Part shown: positions 11,342 to 19,422 of the stretch, piece by piece
Layout: each line of letters opens with the position of its first letter
How positions within the stretch are numbered: the stretch's first letter is position 1
DNA from: CAYVQF01 sp964454015
Lineage (GTDB): Bacteria; Myxococcota_A; Bradymonadia; UBA4248
Length of the DNA: 64,000 bases
Reading direction: 5' to 3'
Assembly: GCA_964454015.1 (NCBI GenBank)
Contig: CAYVQF010000024.1
Location: 7,608-71,607 of the forward strand
The notes under the pieces: generated by a model
The model's database searches: none
Told to the model about the DNA's origin: nothing
The model's input: the letters and a program-made list of their open reading frames with translations, nothing else
Position numbers and translations under genes: made by a program

Positions 11342-11387
11342 GGATCGGTCAAGGAGAGCCAGCGGGAGACTTGCTTGTATCTGCCGC

Positions 11388-11410
11388 AACACGCACCTGT
11401 GGTGCGTGTT
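11388..11410. promoter_or_regulatory. Inverted repeat 1, likely AbiEi operator
   Basis: Perfect palindrome AACACGCACC-TGT-GGTGCGTGTT immediately upstream of the promoter's -35 box. The inner part CACGCACC-N3-GGTGCGTG recurs at 11469-11487. In studied AbiE systems the antitoxin AbiEi binds two inverted repeats in its own promoter and represses it. Confidence 0.6.
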
Positions 11411-11421
11411 CTGGTCGCATC

Positions 11422-11450
11422 TGGACACTGAAGACGCCCACGCCTATACT
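11422..11450 (+). promoter_or_regulatory. Promoter of the abiE operon
   Basis: TGGACA (11422-11427, 5 of 6), a 17-base spacer, and TATACT (11445-11450, 5 of 6). It lies between the two inverted repeats and 60 bases before the abiEi start, so binding of a repressor to both repeats would cover it. Confidence 0.65.
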
Positions 11451-11468
11451 TGCTTAGACGCATCAATC

Positions 11469-11487
11469 CACGCACCTCGGGTGCGTG
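11469..11487. promoter_or_regulatory. Inverted repeat 2, likely AbiEi operator
   Basis: CACGCACC-TCG-GGTGCGTG, the same half-sites as the repeat at 11388-11410, about 79 bases further on (centre to centre) and just after the expected transcription start. Confidence 0.6.
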
Positions 11488-11509
11488 TTTCCGCAGAGAA
11501 TGGTCAGCG

Positions 11510-12298
11510 ATGTCCTCCGAAGAGTTCTTCCAGGCACACCCCGTGTTCACGCACGACGAGTACGCGCAGAGCCGCGAGAGCGCGAGCCCGCGGACCGTCG
11601 ACAGCCTGCTCCGCAAGCACGTCGCGAGCGGCCGTGTCGCGCGGGTCCGGCGTGGCCTGTACGTCGCGCCCACGACCGGGGCGAGCGCCGAGACGGTGGA
11701 TCCGTTCCTCGTCGCGACCAAGGCTGCGCCCGACGCAGCCGTCAGTCACCACGCCGCCCTCCAGTTCCACGGGCGCGCGTACTCGATGTGGAGCCAGGTC
11801 ACGTTCCTCACGACGCACGCGACGCGGGGCTTTCGCTTCGGGACCGTCGAGTACGTGCCGGTCCGCCCGCCCGAGCAAGTGGCCCAGCTCTCCGACATGG
11901 GTGGCGGTGTCGAGCGCGTCCCGAGCGGCGGTGGCATCGTACGGGTCAGCAGTTGCGAGCGGGCGATGGTTGACGTGCTTCACTCGCCGACGCTCGGGGG
12001 TGGCTGGGAGGAGATCTTCCGATCGCTTTCGATGGTCGAGTTCTTCGACCTCGACGCCGTGATCACCTACACCCTCGCGCTGGACTCAGCGGTGACCACC
12101 GCGCGGGTCGGCTACTTCCTCTCGTTGCACCGCGAGCGCCTGTTCGTCGAGGAGGCCCACCTTGCTCGCCTCGCCAAGCACGCGCCGAGGCAGGCGCGCT
12201 ATCTGGACTCGGCGCGCGACCCCGGGCGGCTCGTCCACCCGTGGAACCTGATCGTCCCCGATTGGGTGCTCAATGAGCGCTGGGAGGAGGTGGCCTGA
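11510..12298 (+). CDS. Type IV toxin-antitoxin system AbiEi-family antitoxin
   Basis: 262 residues from ATG 11510; upstream codons in the frame overlap the second operator and lack a binding site. The N-terminal about 65 residues form the winged-helix pattern of AbiEi (SLLRKHVASGRVARVRRGLYVA), followed by the family's C-terminal part with segments VSHHAALQFHGR and SSCERAMVDVLHSP. In the family this protein neutralises the AbiEii nucleotidyltransferase without binding it and represses the operon promoter. Its stop overlaps the toxin start (TGATG at 12296-12300), the usual abiE arrangement. The two inverted repeats upstream support autoregulation. The C-terminal segment NLIVPDWVLNERWEEVA is complete, so the gene seems intact. 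Confidence 0.85.
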   Translation: MSSEEFFQAHPVFTHDEYAQSRESASPRTVDSLLRKHVASGRVARVRRGLYVAPTTGASAETVDPFLVATKAAPDAAVSHHAALQFHGRAYSMWSQVTFLTTHATRGFRFGTVEYVPVRPPEQVAQLSDMGGGVERVPSGGGIVRVSSCERAMVDVLHSPTLGGGWEEIFRSLSMVEFFDLDAVITYTLALDSAVTTARVGYFLSLHRERLFVEEAHLARLAKHAPRQARYLDSARDPGRLVHPWNLIVPDWVLNERWEEVA

Positions 12299-13272
12299 TG
12301 CTGACACGCGAACAGCTCCAGCGCGCTGCGAGCGACACCGGCTTCCCCATCGACGCGCTCGAGAAGGTGTCGATGCTGGTCCGGCTGCTCAACCTGATGG
12401 CCGCGCACCCGTTCCTGGGGCCGCGCGTTGCGCTCAAGGGCGGGACGGCGCTTAACCTCTTCGTGTTCGAGCTCCCCCGGCTGTCGGTCGACGTCGACGT
12501 GAACTACATCGGCGCCGCCGATCGCGAGACGATGATGGCCGATCGCACGAAGCTCGACGCGGCGCTGGCGCAGGTTGCGTCTCGCCTCGGCCTGACCGTG
12601 AAGCGCGCGCCCGGCGAGCACGCCGGAGGCAAGTGGCGGCTATCGTACACTTCCGCGTTCGGGCGCCCGGCGATCATCGAGGTCGACGTCAACTACATGC
12701 TCCGTGTCCCGCTCTGGGACGCGGCGCCGCAGGATTCCCAGGAGTTCCTTGGTGACCGCGCGAAACGCTTCAACCTGCTCGACCCCCACGAGCTAGCGGC
12801 GGGGAAGCTCGCGGCGCTGATCGCTCGCGGTGCGAGCCGAGACCTCTTCGACGCCCGCGAGCTACTCGCGCGCGACACCTTCGACCGAGACAAGCTGCGC
12901 CTCGCCTTCGTGGTCTACGGCGGGATCAACCGCGTCGACTGGAGGACCGTATCCGCCTCCGCCGTGACGACGAAGGCCTTTGACGTGAAGCGGCAGCTCT
13001 TGCCGATGCTCCGGCAGGACATCCGGCCCGCAGACGGTGACGTCGAGCGGTGGACCTCGACGCTCATCGACGAGACGCGTGCATTGCTCAGCGCCGTCCT
13101 CCCGCTGACCGAAGACGAAGCCCGCTTTCTCGAGCGCCTCAACGGCGACGGAGAGATCGAGGCGGCGCTGCTCACCACCGACAGCGAGCTCCAGCGCCGC
13201 ATCGCGGCAAGCCCGGGGCTACAGTGGAAGGCGTTGAACGTGAAGAAGCACGCCACCGGCCTGGACGATTAG
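12298..13272 (+). CDS. AbiEii/AbiGii-family nucleotidyltransferase toxin
   Basis: 324 residues. ATG 12298 shares a base with the antitoxin stop. The DNA polymerase beta-type nucleotidyltransferase motifs are present: KGGTALNL at residues 47-54, LSVDVDVNY with Asp65 and Asp67, a third acidic VDVNY with Asp130, and the downstream DPHELAAGKLAALIARG with Lys170 followed by RDLFD near 181-185. These are the four conserved AbiEii motifs. In characterised systems the toxin modifies tRNA with nucleotides and arrests growth, giving phage resistance by abortive infection. All catalytic positions I can see are kept, so it is probably active; the tRNA target here cannot be read from sequence. Downstream lies the IS3 remnant. 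Confidence 0.88.
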   Translation: MLTREQLQRAASDTGFPIDALEKVSMLVRLLNLMAAHPFLGPRVALKGGTALNLFVFELPRLSVDVDVNYIGAADRETMMADRTKLDAALAQVASRLGLTVKRAPGEHAGGKWRLSYTSAFGRPAIIEVDVNYMLRVPLWDAAPQDSQEFLGDRAKRFNLLDPHELAAGKLAALIARGASRDLFDARELLARDTFDRDKLRLAFVVYGGINRVDWRTVSASAVTTKAFDVKRQLLPMLRQDIRPADGDVERWTSTLIDETRALLSAVLPLTEDEARFLERLNGDGEIEAALLTTDSELQRRIAASPGLQWKALNVKKHATGLDD

Positions 13273-13387
13273 GCCCAGCGAACATGCAGGTGCTTGAGCC
13301 ATGACCAAGACCGACGAGGATGCTCCGGATTCCCAGCCGTCGCGACCGCGGTCGACGACGGACGACGACGGACGTCATGGCCCCAAG

Positions 13388-13865
13388 ACAACCTCTGGCT
13401 ATGCGCTAACCGCAGCGGAACGGTGCCAGATCGCGCAGGTTGTGACGTCTCGCGAGATTCGAGACAAGTCTCCCAAGCAGGGCGCGCCTACCCTCGCCGA
13501 CCGCGGCGAGACCATCGCATTGAAGTCGAGCTTTTATCGCGTTGTGCGGATACAGGGCATGGTGCGTCATCGCGAGTCCAGCAGGGCACCCACAGCTCGG
13601 CCACGGGCCCTCGAGGCCGACGGGCCCAATCGCATCTTCATCGTAGGTAGCGTGCTTCGTCGCGTGGTACAACCACCGCCACCTACACAGCGGCAATCCC
13701 TTCGTCATACCCGCAGACCGCCAGGCTGGAATCAATTACGACGCCCTTGCGAGACGGCAGCGAGCCATGAGGAGGCGCGAAGGCGTCACCCAGAGCGATG
13801 GAGTGGCCAAGCTCGAGACTGGACACCCACCAAGGTTGCCTTCCTCAAAACGGACGCCAACACAC
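13388..13865 (+). pseudogene. IS3-family transposase (OrfB) remnant
   Basis: One frame reads ALTAAERCQIAQVV, then SPKQGAPTLADRGE and SSFYRVVRIQGMVRHR, the usual start of an IS3 OrfB helper region, up to a degraded GPNR motif (normally GPNQ before the DDE core). It then passes without the catalytic DDE region into the typical C-terminal block RRHPERWSGQARDWTPTKVAFL. A second frame around 13700-13770 reads IPADRQAGINYDALARRQR, which belongs between these parts, so there is a frameshift plus a large internal deletion. A nominal 248-codon frame covers it but cannot be a functional transposase. No inverted repeats were identified. Confidence 0.75.
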
Positions 13866-13978
13866 TCTGGGGGCTGCTTTGCGTGATGTTGCTTGAGACC
13901 AAGAAACCCGACAACTATCTTGACACCCACCGTCTTTCCAGGCCAAGCGCCGTGGCCGAGTGGTGGGCCATGCCGCTT

Positions 13979-14743
13979 TCAAAAAAAGTAGGCCGCGCCC
14001 AGGCTCAGGCCGATGAAGGTGGCCATGGCGTCGAGGTTCTTGTCTAGCCCGTCGGAGCCTTCCGTGCCGACGAGGAAAGAGAACTCCAGGCCCATGCGCA
14101 ACTGCACGGCGCTGCCGATGAAGTAGGTCGCTGCCGCCGACAGGGAGGTGACGAAACCGCCCGTGGTGGTCTTCTCGTTGACCTCGATGGGATCGCTCAA
14201 GAGGTCCACGGGATCGATGAGCACCATGCGCTCGCTCGATCCTACGTAGCCGCCCAGGCTGACCCCGCCGATGAGCCCAAAGCGCTCGCTGAGAGGCAAG
14301 TGATAGCGCGCCGCCGCCTCGAAGAGCCAACCCAGCTCGCTGACCAGATCGCCATCGTCTCGCGTCAGGCCGCGGCTGAAGCCGCCAATGTCCAGGGCCA
14401 GCTCGAAGTGGTCAAAGAGGAAGTAACCAATGGACGGGGAGAAGCGGAAGAAGAGGGTCGCGTTGCTGGCCTCGCCGCCGTTCATCAGCTCGTTGCTGGC
14501 GTGGGTATAATGAAAAGCCGTGCGGCCACTCACCACCCAGGTGTTGGCCTTGCCGTGCACCTCGGCCGGGGCGACCCGCTTGGGTGGATCGGGGCACTTG
14601 GTCGCCGCTGCCGTCGCCGGGCGCGATTCAGCTTGCAGACCGTGGCGTTGTTCGTAGGCCTCGAAGGGATTGGGCTGGGCCGAGGCGTGGCCGGCCGACA
14701 GCAGGAGGGCGCTGCAGACGAGGCCCAAGGTGATGCGTCCCAT
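13979..14743 (-). CDS. Outer-membrane beta-barrel protein, unknown function
   Basis: 254 residues. ATG 14743 is preceded by GGAG at a spacing of eight; an upstream ATG in the frame lacks such a site. A Sec signal ending in GHASA is followed by a short linker, a segment KCPDPPKRVAPAEVHGKAN, and an eight-strand-like barrel with amphipathic strands (TLFFRFSPSIGYFLFDHFELALDIGG; GLIGGVSLGGYVG; AATYFIGSAVQLRMGLEFSFLVG) ending in the C-terminal aromatic AAYFF. It is the last gene of the reverse-strand envelope operon, 62 bases after the OmpA-like gene. A gutted copy of it lies at 11220-11341. The final codons lie in an A7 run at 13981-13987 on the + strand. Confidence 0.78.
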   Translation of the reverse strand: MGRITLGLVCSALLLSAGHASAQPNPFEAYEQRHGLQAESRPATAAATKCPDPPKRVAPAEVHGKANTWVVSGRTAFHYTHASNELMNGGEASNATLFFRFSPSIGYFLFDHFELALDIGGFSRGLTRDDGDLVSELGWLFEAAARYHLPLSERFGLIGGVSLGGYVGSSERMVLIDPVDLLSDPIEVNEKTTTGGFVTSLSAAATYFIGSAVQLRMGLEFSFLVGTEGSDGLDKNLDAMATFIGLSLGAAYFF

Positions 14744-14805
14744 GGTGGTGACTCCGTTGTTGGCTGGCAGAGCGTGCCGCGTCGCGTGTGACATGAAGCG
14801 ATACC

Positions 14806-17298
14806 TCATGGGCGCGTCTCGATGTGGATCTCGACCCGGCGATTGAGCTCGCGCCCTTCCGCGGTGTCGTTGTTGGCGATAGGTGACTCGGGGCCGCGGC
14901 CTTCGGTCTGGATGAGGCGCGCGTCGATACCACGGCGCACCAGGTCGTCTCTGACGCGTTTGGCCCGGGTGAGAGAGATCTCCTGGTTGCGCCGCAAAGA
15001 CCCAGAGCTATCGGTGTAACCCACGACGCGCACGCTCACCAGGAGGTCCGTGTTGGCTTGCAGGGTCTTGACCAGGTCATCGAGGGAGGCCAAAGACTCC
15101 GGGACGATGTCGTTGCCGCCGACGGCAAACTTGATGCGCGGCGAGAGCGCCAGGCGGTTGCCCTCGCGGGTGATCCGGCTCACCTCGGCGGGGATGCGGA
15201 AGGTGGGGGCTTCGATGCGTTCGAGGGCCCGGATCTCCTCCAGCGCCTGCTCGGCGAGGGTCAGGGCGCGGTCGTGGTTCTGTCCCCCTTGCTCGCTGCG
15301 AGCGTCCTCGCGCAGAGCCGTGGCGCGCAGCCAGCGGCCTTGGTCGCGCGCGCCGCATTGCTCACGCTCACACAGGGCGTAGGCCACCTCCAGCTCGCGC
15401 AGGGTGTCTTGGGTCGCTTGGCGCTGTGCTTCGAGGGCGGCCGCGGCGCGCGCCTCTTCTTCCGCATCCAGGGCCAGCCGTTGCGCCTCGGCGGCGCGTT
15501 CGGCTTCGAGCTGCGCGCGCTCGGCGGCGCTCATGCGGCTCTCGGCGCGGCTGACGATCTTCTGGTAAGAGAGGGCCGCCTCCTGGGCGTAGCGGCCCGA
15601 TGCGGCGTATTGGCCTTGGTGCCAGGCGCGCCGCGACGACTCGATGAGCTGGTCGCCGAGCTCCAACTCCCCTTTGTCGGCGTCTTGGGCCAAGTTCAGC
15701 GCGCGGTCGCGCAAGGCGAGGGCGTCCACCACCTGGCCGTAGGCCGGGCGCCAGCTCGGGTCGAGGTCGAGGGATCCGGCGCTCGCCGGTCCATCGCTCA
15801 GGCTCTCGAAGGCGAAGGTGGCTTGGGTGGCCAAGGTCGCGGCCGTGTCATAGGCGCCGCGGTCGAACTCGGCCAGGCTCTGTTTGAGCAGGCCCGAGCC
15901 GGTCATGTAGGCCTGGGCGTTGGCATGGCCCATGGCGCGGCCGCTCGCCTCGCGGGCCGTAGTGATACGGCGCAAGGCCTCGTTCTTGTTCCCGCTCGTG
16001 CTGCGCCCGTCGCTGGTTGGCGCGGCGGCCGTTGTGGCGGCGGTTTTCGCCGGGGCGCTGGGGCTGCCTGCGGCCGCGCGGGCCGCGGCGAGGTCCGTGA
16101 CGATGGCCGTCACGTCCTCGGCGAGGAGCTGGGCGCGGTCACATTGCCCACTCGTTTGGGCCGCCGTGGCCTTGCGCAAGGCTTCGGTGGCCCGCTCGCG
16201 CCGCTGCCGCTGCGCCTCCGTGAGCTGGTCAGGGCGTAGCGCGTCGAGCTGCTTCTGCGCCCGCTGGACGGCGCCTTTGGCGGCGGTGCAGTCGCCGCTG
16301 CTCGCCTGCTTGCCGGCGCTGCTGGTCTCGCGCAAGAGGGTTTCGTAACGCTGGATGGCTTGCTTGGCCAGGGGCGCCGCGCTGAGGCCGTCTCCCTCGG
16401 CGAGGGTGGCCTTGGCGGCGGTGGTAAAGGTGTCGGCTTCGGCGACCCTGGGATCGGCGGCGAGGTCGGCCCTGGCCTTGACCTGGGCTTGGAGCGCCTC
16501 GGCGCTGCGCACCAGGCTCTCGGGGCTGGGCGTGTCGCTGGCGGCGGCGGCGCGTGGGGAAGCGACGGGGGCTTTGGTGGCGGCCACTGGAGCAACGCCC
16601 GTGGCGGCGTCGGGGTCATCGCGCAGGCAGGCGTTGAAGCGCTCACTGGCTCGGATGGTGACCTCGAAAGCGAGGGCGTAGGCGCCGACGTCGAGCTGTT
16701 CCTGCGCCAGGTCCACCAGGGCCGAGTACTCGCGGAAGGTGTTGGGGCAGCGTGCGTCGACGCGCAGGCCCAAGGCCTCGGCGCGGGCCATCTTCGCTTT
16801 GAAGACCGAGTCCCGGGCCATGGCCGCGAGGTCGCCGGTGGGACCGCGCTGCTTTGCTGAGGCGCGCTCAGTTTTCTGCTGTATCTCTGTGTCCGACGTG
16901 GGTGGATCCCAAGAGAGAGCGAGGCTGAGCCCTTGGGCTTCGGGAGGGGATGCCAGCGTGTCCGTGGCGTCTGGTGAGAGTGATTCTGAGAGGGCACGGG
17001 CGGCGTCCCGCGCGATGATGTGCTCAGCCGTGCGCAGGCGTTGGGTGGCCATGAGGCCGTGCAGCTCGGCCGTGAGGAGGCGCCGGTCTTGATAGGCCGC
17101 TTCGCCGGCGACCAGGTGCTCCCGCGCTTCGGCGATGAGGCGCGGTTGGAAGAGCTCGTGTTCGTTGGCTTGGGGGCCGTGGATGGCCTCACGGGCTTGC
17201 TCTAGGGTCGCGGGTCGCGGCGGGGTGGCGCAAGCGAAGAGGGCCAGGGCGGCGACGGGAGCGAGGGCCAGGTGCAAGGTGTGGGTTGCAAAGGTCAT
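14806..17298 (-). CDS. Large DUF4398-like/OmpA-domain lipoprotein
   Basis: 830 residues. ATG 17298 follows a GGAGGAG site. Lipobox FACA near residue 22 ends the signal. The region from about 30 to 680 is helical, Ala/Glu/Arg-rich, with several repeats of the kind seen in DUF4398 (blocks such as LIAEAREHLVAGEAAYQDRRLLTAELHG), and a strong coiled-coil region near AERAQLEAERAAEAQRLALDAEEEARAAAALEAQ. The C-terminal about 130 residues are an OmpA-type peptidoglycan-binding domain: IKFAVGGNDIVPESLASLDDLV, GYTDSSGSLRRNQEIS, LTRAKRVRDDLVRRGI. It is probably anchored in the outer membrane and holds peptidoglycan. It starts one base after the stop of the small DUF4398-like lipoprotein gene, so translation is coupled. 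Confidence 0.88.
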   Translation of the reverse strand: MTFATHTLHLALAPVAALALFACATPPRPATLEQAREAIHGPQANEHELFQPRLIAEAREHLVAGEAAYQDRRLLTAELHGLMATQRLRTAEHIIARDAARALSESLSPDATDTLASPPEAQGLSLALSWDPPTSDTEIQQKTERASAKQRGPTGDLAAMARDSVFKAKMARAEALGLRVDARCPNTFREYSALVDLAQEQLDVGAYALAFEVTIRASERFNACLRDDPDAATGVAPVAATKAPVASPRAAAASDTPSPESLVRSAEALQAQVKARADLAADPRVAEADTFTTAAKATLAEGDGLSAAPLAKQAIQRYETLLRETSSAGKQASSGDCTAAKGAVQRAQKQLDALRPDQLTEAQRQRRERATEALRKATAAQTSGQCDRAQLLAEDVTAIVTDLAAARAAAGSPSAPAKTAATTAAAPTSDGRSTSGNKNEALRRITTAREASGRAMGHANAQAYMTGSGLLKQSLAEFDRGAYDTAATLATQATFAFESLSDGPASAGSLDLDPSWRPAYGQVVDALALRDRALNLAQDADKGELELGDQLIESSRRAWHQGQYAASGRYAQEAALSYQKIVSRAESRMSAAERAQLEAERAAEAQRLALDAEEEARAAAALEAQRQATQDTLRELEVAYALCEREQCGARDQGRWLRATALREDARSEQGGQNHDRALTLAEQALEEIRALERIEAPTFRIPAEVSRITREGNRLALSPRIKFAVGGNDIVPESLASLDDLVKTLQANTDLLVSVRVVGYTDSSGSLRRNQEISLTRAKRVRDDLVRRGIDARLIQTEGRGPESPIANNDTAEGRELNRRVEIHIETRP

Positions 17299-17299
17299 C

Positions 17300-17710
17300 T
17301 CATTCTCCTCCCTGGTCGTAGCCCCAGTAGGTGGCGCCGTCGGGGCCGAGCTCACCCTGGCGTGCGCGCAGGCGCGCCTCGGCTTGGCGGCGGGCGAAGT
17401 AGGCGCGGAGCATCTCGATCTGTCCCTCGGCTGCGGCCACCAGCAAGGCGTGCGCGCTGTGGTCGGCGGCGTCAGGGTTCTGGGCCAGGGCCGCGCGCTG
17501 GATCAGCTCGCGCGCGACGATGAGCTCCGCTGGGACCTCTTCGGCGTAGGGGTTGGCTTCGAGGGCGGTCAGGGCGGTCATGAGATCGACCTGGTGCTGG
17601 GTCTGATCCGAGAAGAGGGGCACTTGGCCAGCGCTGCTGCCGCCGCAGGCGCTCAGGAGCGTGGCGAGCAAGGCCAGGAGGGGGACCACGCGAAGGGGGG
17701 TTGGGGACAT
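17300..17710 (-). CDS. DUF4398-like small lipoprotein
   Basis: 136 residues from ATG 17710, which has GGAGAG just upstream; an ATG four codons earlier overlaps that site. Signal and lipobox (LLSACGG) are clear. The mature part is helical with the pattern ELIVARELIQRAALAQNPDAADHSAHALLVAAAEGQIEMLRAYFARRQAEARL, similar to DUF4398 helices and to the repeats of the downstream OmpA-like protein, so both may assemble together. Located between the barrel gene (24 bases) and the OmpA-like gene (one base) in the same operon. Confidence 0.75.
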   Translation of the reverse strand: MSPTPLRVVPLLALLATLLSACGGSSAGQVPLFSDQTQHQVDLMTALTALEANPYAEEVPAELIVARELIQRAALAQNPDAADHSAHALLVAAAEGQIEMLRAYFARRQAEARLRARQGELGPDGATYWGYDQGGE

Positions 17711-17734
17711 GACTCTCTCCACAAGGCGAGCGGT

Positions 17735-19360
17735 TCAGAAGAGGGCGTGTTGCAGGCGCAACGAGACGTTTTGCATGATCTGGAGCTTGTCGAGCTGGGC
17801 GTCGTCGTGGTGCAAGACGGCGTTGTAAATGAGGGATGCCCAGCCGTTGAGGCGCAGGGAGGCGAGCCCATCGAAGCGGAAGAGGGGGCGCAGGGCGTCG
17901 TCCTTCCAGATCTGCTGATAGGGGACGAAGGCGTCGACCACGGCGCGGATGGCGATGAGGCGACCCAGGCGGAGGCCCAGCTCGGCGCTGCCCTCGGCGC
18001 CGGCGTACCACTGGTCCTCGAGGCGTTGCGCCATGACCAGGCCCTCGTCCTCAGCGGTGATGACGCGGCCATTGCCGAAGAAGGCCCAGCGCAGGGCAGG
18101 GCCGGCGCGCACGATGAAGGTGAAGACGTCCGTGTCCACCGGGCTGAGGAGCAGGCCAGCGCCGCTTTGGAGGTAGAGAGGGGCAAAAGCCCGCAGCAAC
18201 TGCACTTCGTCGTCCGCGTCGAAGGCGCGGGTCGTGCTGGTCTCGCCTTGCTGGGTGCGCAGCTCGCCGGCAGCGCCGGGATAGAAGTAGGTGGGGAAGA
18301 TGGCCGTGTTGAGGGTGCCACGGCCGTAGAGACCGACGATGCGCGCGACCCGAAAACTGTAGAGCAGCTCCAGGGCCAGCTCGTCGCGCACCTTCTGCAA
18401 GGGGAGTTCTAGGCCAAGGACGGGGTCCAAGCCCAGCCATGACTCGGCGATTTTCATGGAGAAACGCAGCAAGTGAGGCCCCAGGTCCAGGCCCAATTCC
18501 AGGTCAGAGAAGGCTGAGGCCTGCAGACGCACCCCGTTGAAGGCGCTCACCTGATCGCGGCTGTGGCCAAAGACGAAGTCGCCGCCGACGATCCAGCGCA
18601 AGCGCAACCAATCATCCCGGCGCACCAGCTCGCCTGCGGCCAGCTCGGTGCGCAGCAGGGTGTCGCCGTCCACCACGAGACGGTAGCGCAGGAGCGCTCC
18701 CGGCCAGGTGGGGATGGTCACCACCCCTTCGCGGGCGTTGGGATCGGCGCCCAGGGCCAGGCGCACGGCCCCCCGCGGCACGAACCAGGTGGGGTGTGGC
18801 GTGCGCTGCGGGTCTGCAGCCGTCTGCGCTGGGCCAAAGACCTCACCCGTGGCCGTGTCCCGCATCACGTAGGTCACCGCCACGGGGTAGCCATCGCGGT
18901 CCATGGCGCTGATCCGCAGCGCCGTATAAAAGGGCTCGACCACGGTGGTCTGGTTGGCCACGACCTTGGCCGCGACGGCCGGCCGATGGCGCACTTCGCC
19001 ATGCCCGGCATAGACGACGTAGTCTCCGGGCGGCAAGACGATGCGCGCGCCCGTCGCGCCGCTCGCCACCCGCGTGTCATCCCTGAAGACCAGCAGGGGC
19101 GGTTCGAGCTCGGCGCTGCTGAGCACGGGGACGAAGAGGGCGCCTTGGCCCAGGGGGAGTGGGGTCATGTCGCGGGCGAGCTGGTCTTCGGCGCTGAGCG
19201 GCTGCAGCAGCGGCGTTTGGGCCAAGGCGGGCGGGGTGGCGCAGAGGAGGGCAGACAGCAGCACGCCCCCCAGCAGGAGCCGTTGCCGGGCCAAGTGGCC
19301 GGCTCTGTTGCCGTGCCGACGCGGGTGGGTAAAGGGTGAACCAAGGAATCCAAGAGCCAT
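17735..19360 (-). CDS. Secreted protein with beta-domain and C-terminal outer-membrane-like barrel
   Basis: 541 residues. ATG 19360 is chosen for the GAGGAC site 6 bases before it. A long basic N-terminus leads to a signal segment (LLLGGVLLSALLCATPPALA). Residues about 50-200 hold a beta-sandwich-like region with PPGDYVVYAGHGEVRHRPAVAAKVVANQTTVVEP, a pattern typical of extracytoplasmic carrier or PEGA-like domains. From about 230 on, aromatic amphipathic strands alternate (VGGDFVFGHSRDQVSAFNGVRL; LELGLDLGPHLLRFSMKIAESW; LALELLYSFRVARIVGLYGRG) up to a C-terminal LQHALF, suggesting an outer-membrane barrel. No family is recognised. It is the second gene of the envelope operon, with 62 and 24 bases to its neighbours. 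Confidence 0.72.
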   Translation of the reverse strand: MALGFLGSPFTHPRRHGNRAGHLARQRLLLGGVLLSALLCATPPALAQTPLLQPLSAEDQLARDMTPLPLGQGALFVPVLSSAELEPPLLVFRDDTRVASGATGARIVLPPGDYVVYAGHGEVRHRPAVAAKVVANQTTVVEPFYTALRISAMDRDGYPVAVTYVMRDTATGEVFGPAQTAADPQRTPHPTWFVPRGAVRLALGADPNAREGVVTIPTWPGALLRYRLVVDGDTLLRTELAAGELVRRDDWLRLRWIVGGDFVFGHSRDQVSAFNGVRLQASAFSDLELGLDLGPHLLRFSMKIAESWLGLDPVLGLELPLQKVRDELALELLYSFRVARIVGLYGRGTLNTAIFPTYFYPGAAGELRTQQGETSTTRAFDADDEVQLLRAFAPLYLQSGAGLLLSPVDTDVFTFIVRAGPALRWAFFGNGRVITAEDEGLVMAQRLEDQWYAGAEGSAELGLRLGRLIAIRAVVDAFVPYQQIWKDDALRPLFRFDGLASLRLNGWASLIYNAVLHHDDAQLDKLQIMQNVSLRLQHALF

Positions 19361-19422
19361 GGCTTCGTCCTCGAGGTGAAGAACGGGCAAATTCTGGAAG
19401 GGCCATGCCCTGCGGCGCATGG

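Larger units (their letters stand above)
11342..13959. mobile_element. Putative small genomic island (AbiE pair plus IS3 remnant)
   Basis: The segment between the outer-membrane gene remnant (11220-11341) and the intact copy's 3' end (13960) holds an AbiE toxin-antitoxin pair and a dead IS3-family transposase, none related to the flanking envelope genes. A 19-base sequence (starting GTGGTGGGCCATGCC) occurs at both outer sides, 11220-11238 and 13960-13978. I see no integrase, terminal inverted repeats or target duplication, so the borders are inferred. Confidence 0.4.

Noticed and set aside
13980..13987. Adenine run at the barrel gene's end as a phase switch
   Set aside because: It lies in the last codons, so slippage would alter only the extreme C-terminus, and the run is short (seven).
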